A DNA stretch of 43,691 nt from Cytidiella melzeri (Eukaryota > Basidiomycota > Agaricomycetes > Polyporales > Irpicaceae), in NCBI GenBank assembly GCA_022592445.1, contig JABYQR010000360.1:1-43691 (forward strand). Direction: 5' to 3'. A program made the position numbers and the translations under genes. The notes under the pieces are model-generated. The model worked only from the letters and a program-made list of their open reading frames with translations. It did no database searches and was not told where the DNA came from. Below are positions 43,159-43,691 of this stretch, one piece after another (positions within the stretch are counted from its first letter, which is position 1; each line of letters starts with the position of its first letter).

Positions 43159-43691
43159 TTACAATGATAAAGGACCAGGCTTCTTTGGGTATCGCAAGTG
43201 GAACTCGGCAACGGCTTCGGGGCTCGGTCAAGTTTGGTTGCGAGTACCCAAGATGTTTCTTCATTGGTTCCTTCGTAACCCGACCACCGAACTAGGTAGA
43301 GGATTGGACAAGCTCGGCGTCGGCGGTCAAGTTTCGAGTCGAGGACTTCTGCGATCTCATACTCGATTTCGCCGTCAATCTCAATCGGAGGTGGTGGGGA
43401 AGGAACACGATTCGGGATTTCGCTAGGAGTGTATGGTTCGAGCATGGAAACATGGTAAACGGGGTGAACGGCTCGCATAGCATCGGGAAGTCGGAGGGTA
43501 AAGGATTGCGGTCCTACGCGTCCTATGATTTCGAATGGCCGAAGTATTTCTCGGTAAGCTTCTTGGACGGACGAGTGGTATTGAAGTACTTGGCTTTAAC
43601 GAAAACCCGATCACCGATGTCCCAGGTTGGCGGTGGTGTACGAACGGCATTGGCGGGACCTTGGTATCGGAGTTGGGCTTCGCGCATATTA
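43159..43691 (-). pseudogene. pol: Gypsy Pol C-terminus with chromodomain (two apparent frameshifts, continues outside window)
   Basis: The minus strand encodes the integrase C-terminal region, with VKAKYFNTTRPSKKLTEKYFG and then, after a shift, FTLRLPDAMRAVHPVYHVSMLEPY. A chromodomain follows (YEIAEVLDSKLDRR, YLVRWSGY, ETSWVLA). After a second shift comes the short tail ending at TAA (43159-43161). The chromodomain of such chromoviruses guides integration, often to heterochromatin. Both shifts look like a single missing base: near 43538 (GGCC for GGCCC) and near 43213. The copy is either inactive or mis-sequenced. Confidence 0.78.

Larger units (their letters stand above)
41131..43691 (-). 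mobile_element. Ty3/gypsy chromodomain retrotransposon, 3' part, with antisense gene
   Basis: Read on the minus strand from the right edge: the end of pol with a chromodomain (43691-43159), then an oppositely oriented spliced gene (41918-43031), then a polypurine tract TTAAGGGGAAGG (41754-41765) and the start of the 3' LTR (about 41750 downward). The 5' LTR, gag and most of pol lie outside the window. The LTR's far edge is estimated at TGTTAAG near 41131. Confidence 0.75.

Noticed and set aside
42170..43264. 364-residue minus-strand frame opposite the antisense gypsy gene
   Set aside because: It is the complement of the charged, GC-rich coding region; its product is Ser/Phe/Ala-rich and resembles nothing.

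Overview
The window looks like nuclear DNA of a filamentous basidiomycete, most likely an agaricomycete. The genes have many introns, mostly 47-60 bp, with GTRNGT..YAG borders and occasional GC-AG introns. The protein families fit: an RHGxRxP phytase of the Peniophora/Agrocybe type, a GABA-permease-like APC transporter, VPS41 and a fungal TMEM135. So do the mobile elements: a KDZ transposon, Ty1/copia, a chromodomain Ty3/gypsy element and a SWIM-type MULE. I cannot name the genus.

Layout. 1-4.6 kb: a decayed Ty1/copia element with one LTR, carrying a small MITE-like insertion. 4.94-13.80 kb: a complete 8,862-bp KDZ transposon with an 8-bp target duplication, long terminal inverted repeats, a reverse-strand transposase and two forward-strand cargo genes. 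14.1-18.0 kb: VPS41 (15 exons). 18.6-21.0 kb: amino-acid/GABA permease (13 exons). 21.6-22.1 kb: small Pro/Tyr-rich protein. 22.3-23.9 kb (minus): broken F-box/LRR-like gene. 24.3-26.1 kb: membrane-anchored phytase (7 exons, one of only 9 nt). 27.7-33 kb: AT-rich, strongly CpG-depleted block holding a gypsy relic and a small secreted-protein gene. 33.1-35.4 kb: TMEM135-like gene (11 exons). 36.3-37.05 kb: probable solo LTR with an array of GATAAG repeats. 37.1-39.9 kb: dead MULE transposase. 40.3-41.0 kb (minus): small Cys-rich frameshifted ORF of unknown origin. 41.1-43.7 kb: 3' end of a minus-strand chromodomain Ty3/gypsy element that carries an intron-containing gene in antisense between pol and the 3' LTR.

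How the parts relate. The host genes (VPS41 for vacuole/endolysosome tethering, permease for nitrogen uptake, phytase for phosphate release, TMEM135 for peroxisome/mitochondrion-related membrane work) are forward-strand single genes separated by mobile DNA; I see no biosynthetic cluster. Two mobile-element arrangements stand out. One is the KDZ element with two unrelated cargo genes inside structured TIRs. The other is the gypsy antisense gene for a coiled-coil protein with perfect Zn2Cys6 spacing; its promoter, start codon and first intron are also preserved in a CpG-depleted relic 12 kb away.

Exon borders were read by eye from splice signals, frame continuity and remembered family consensus. 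No alignment or database search was run.
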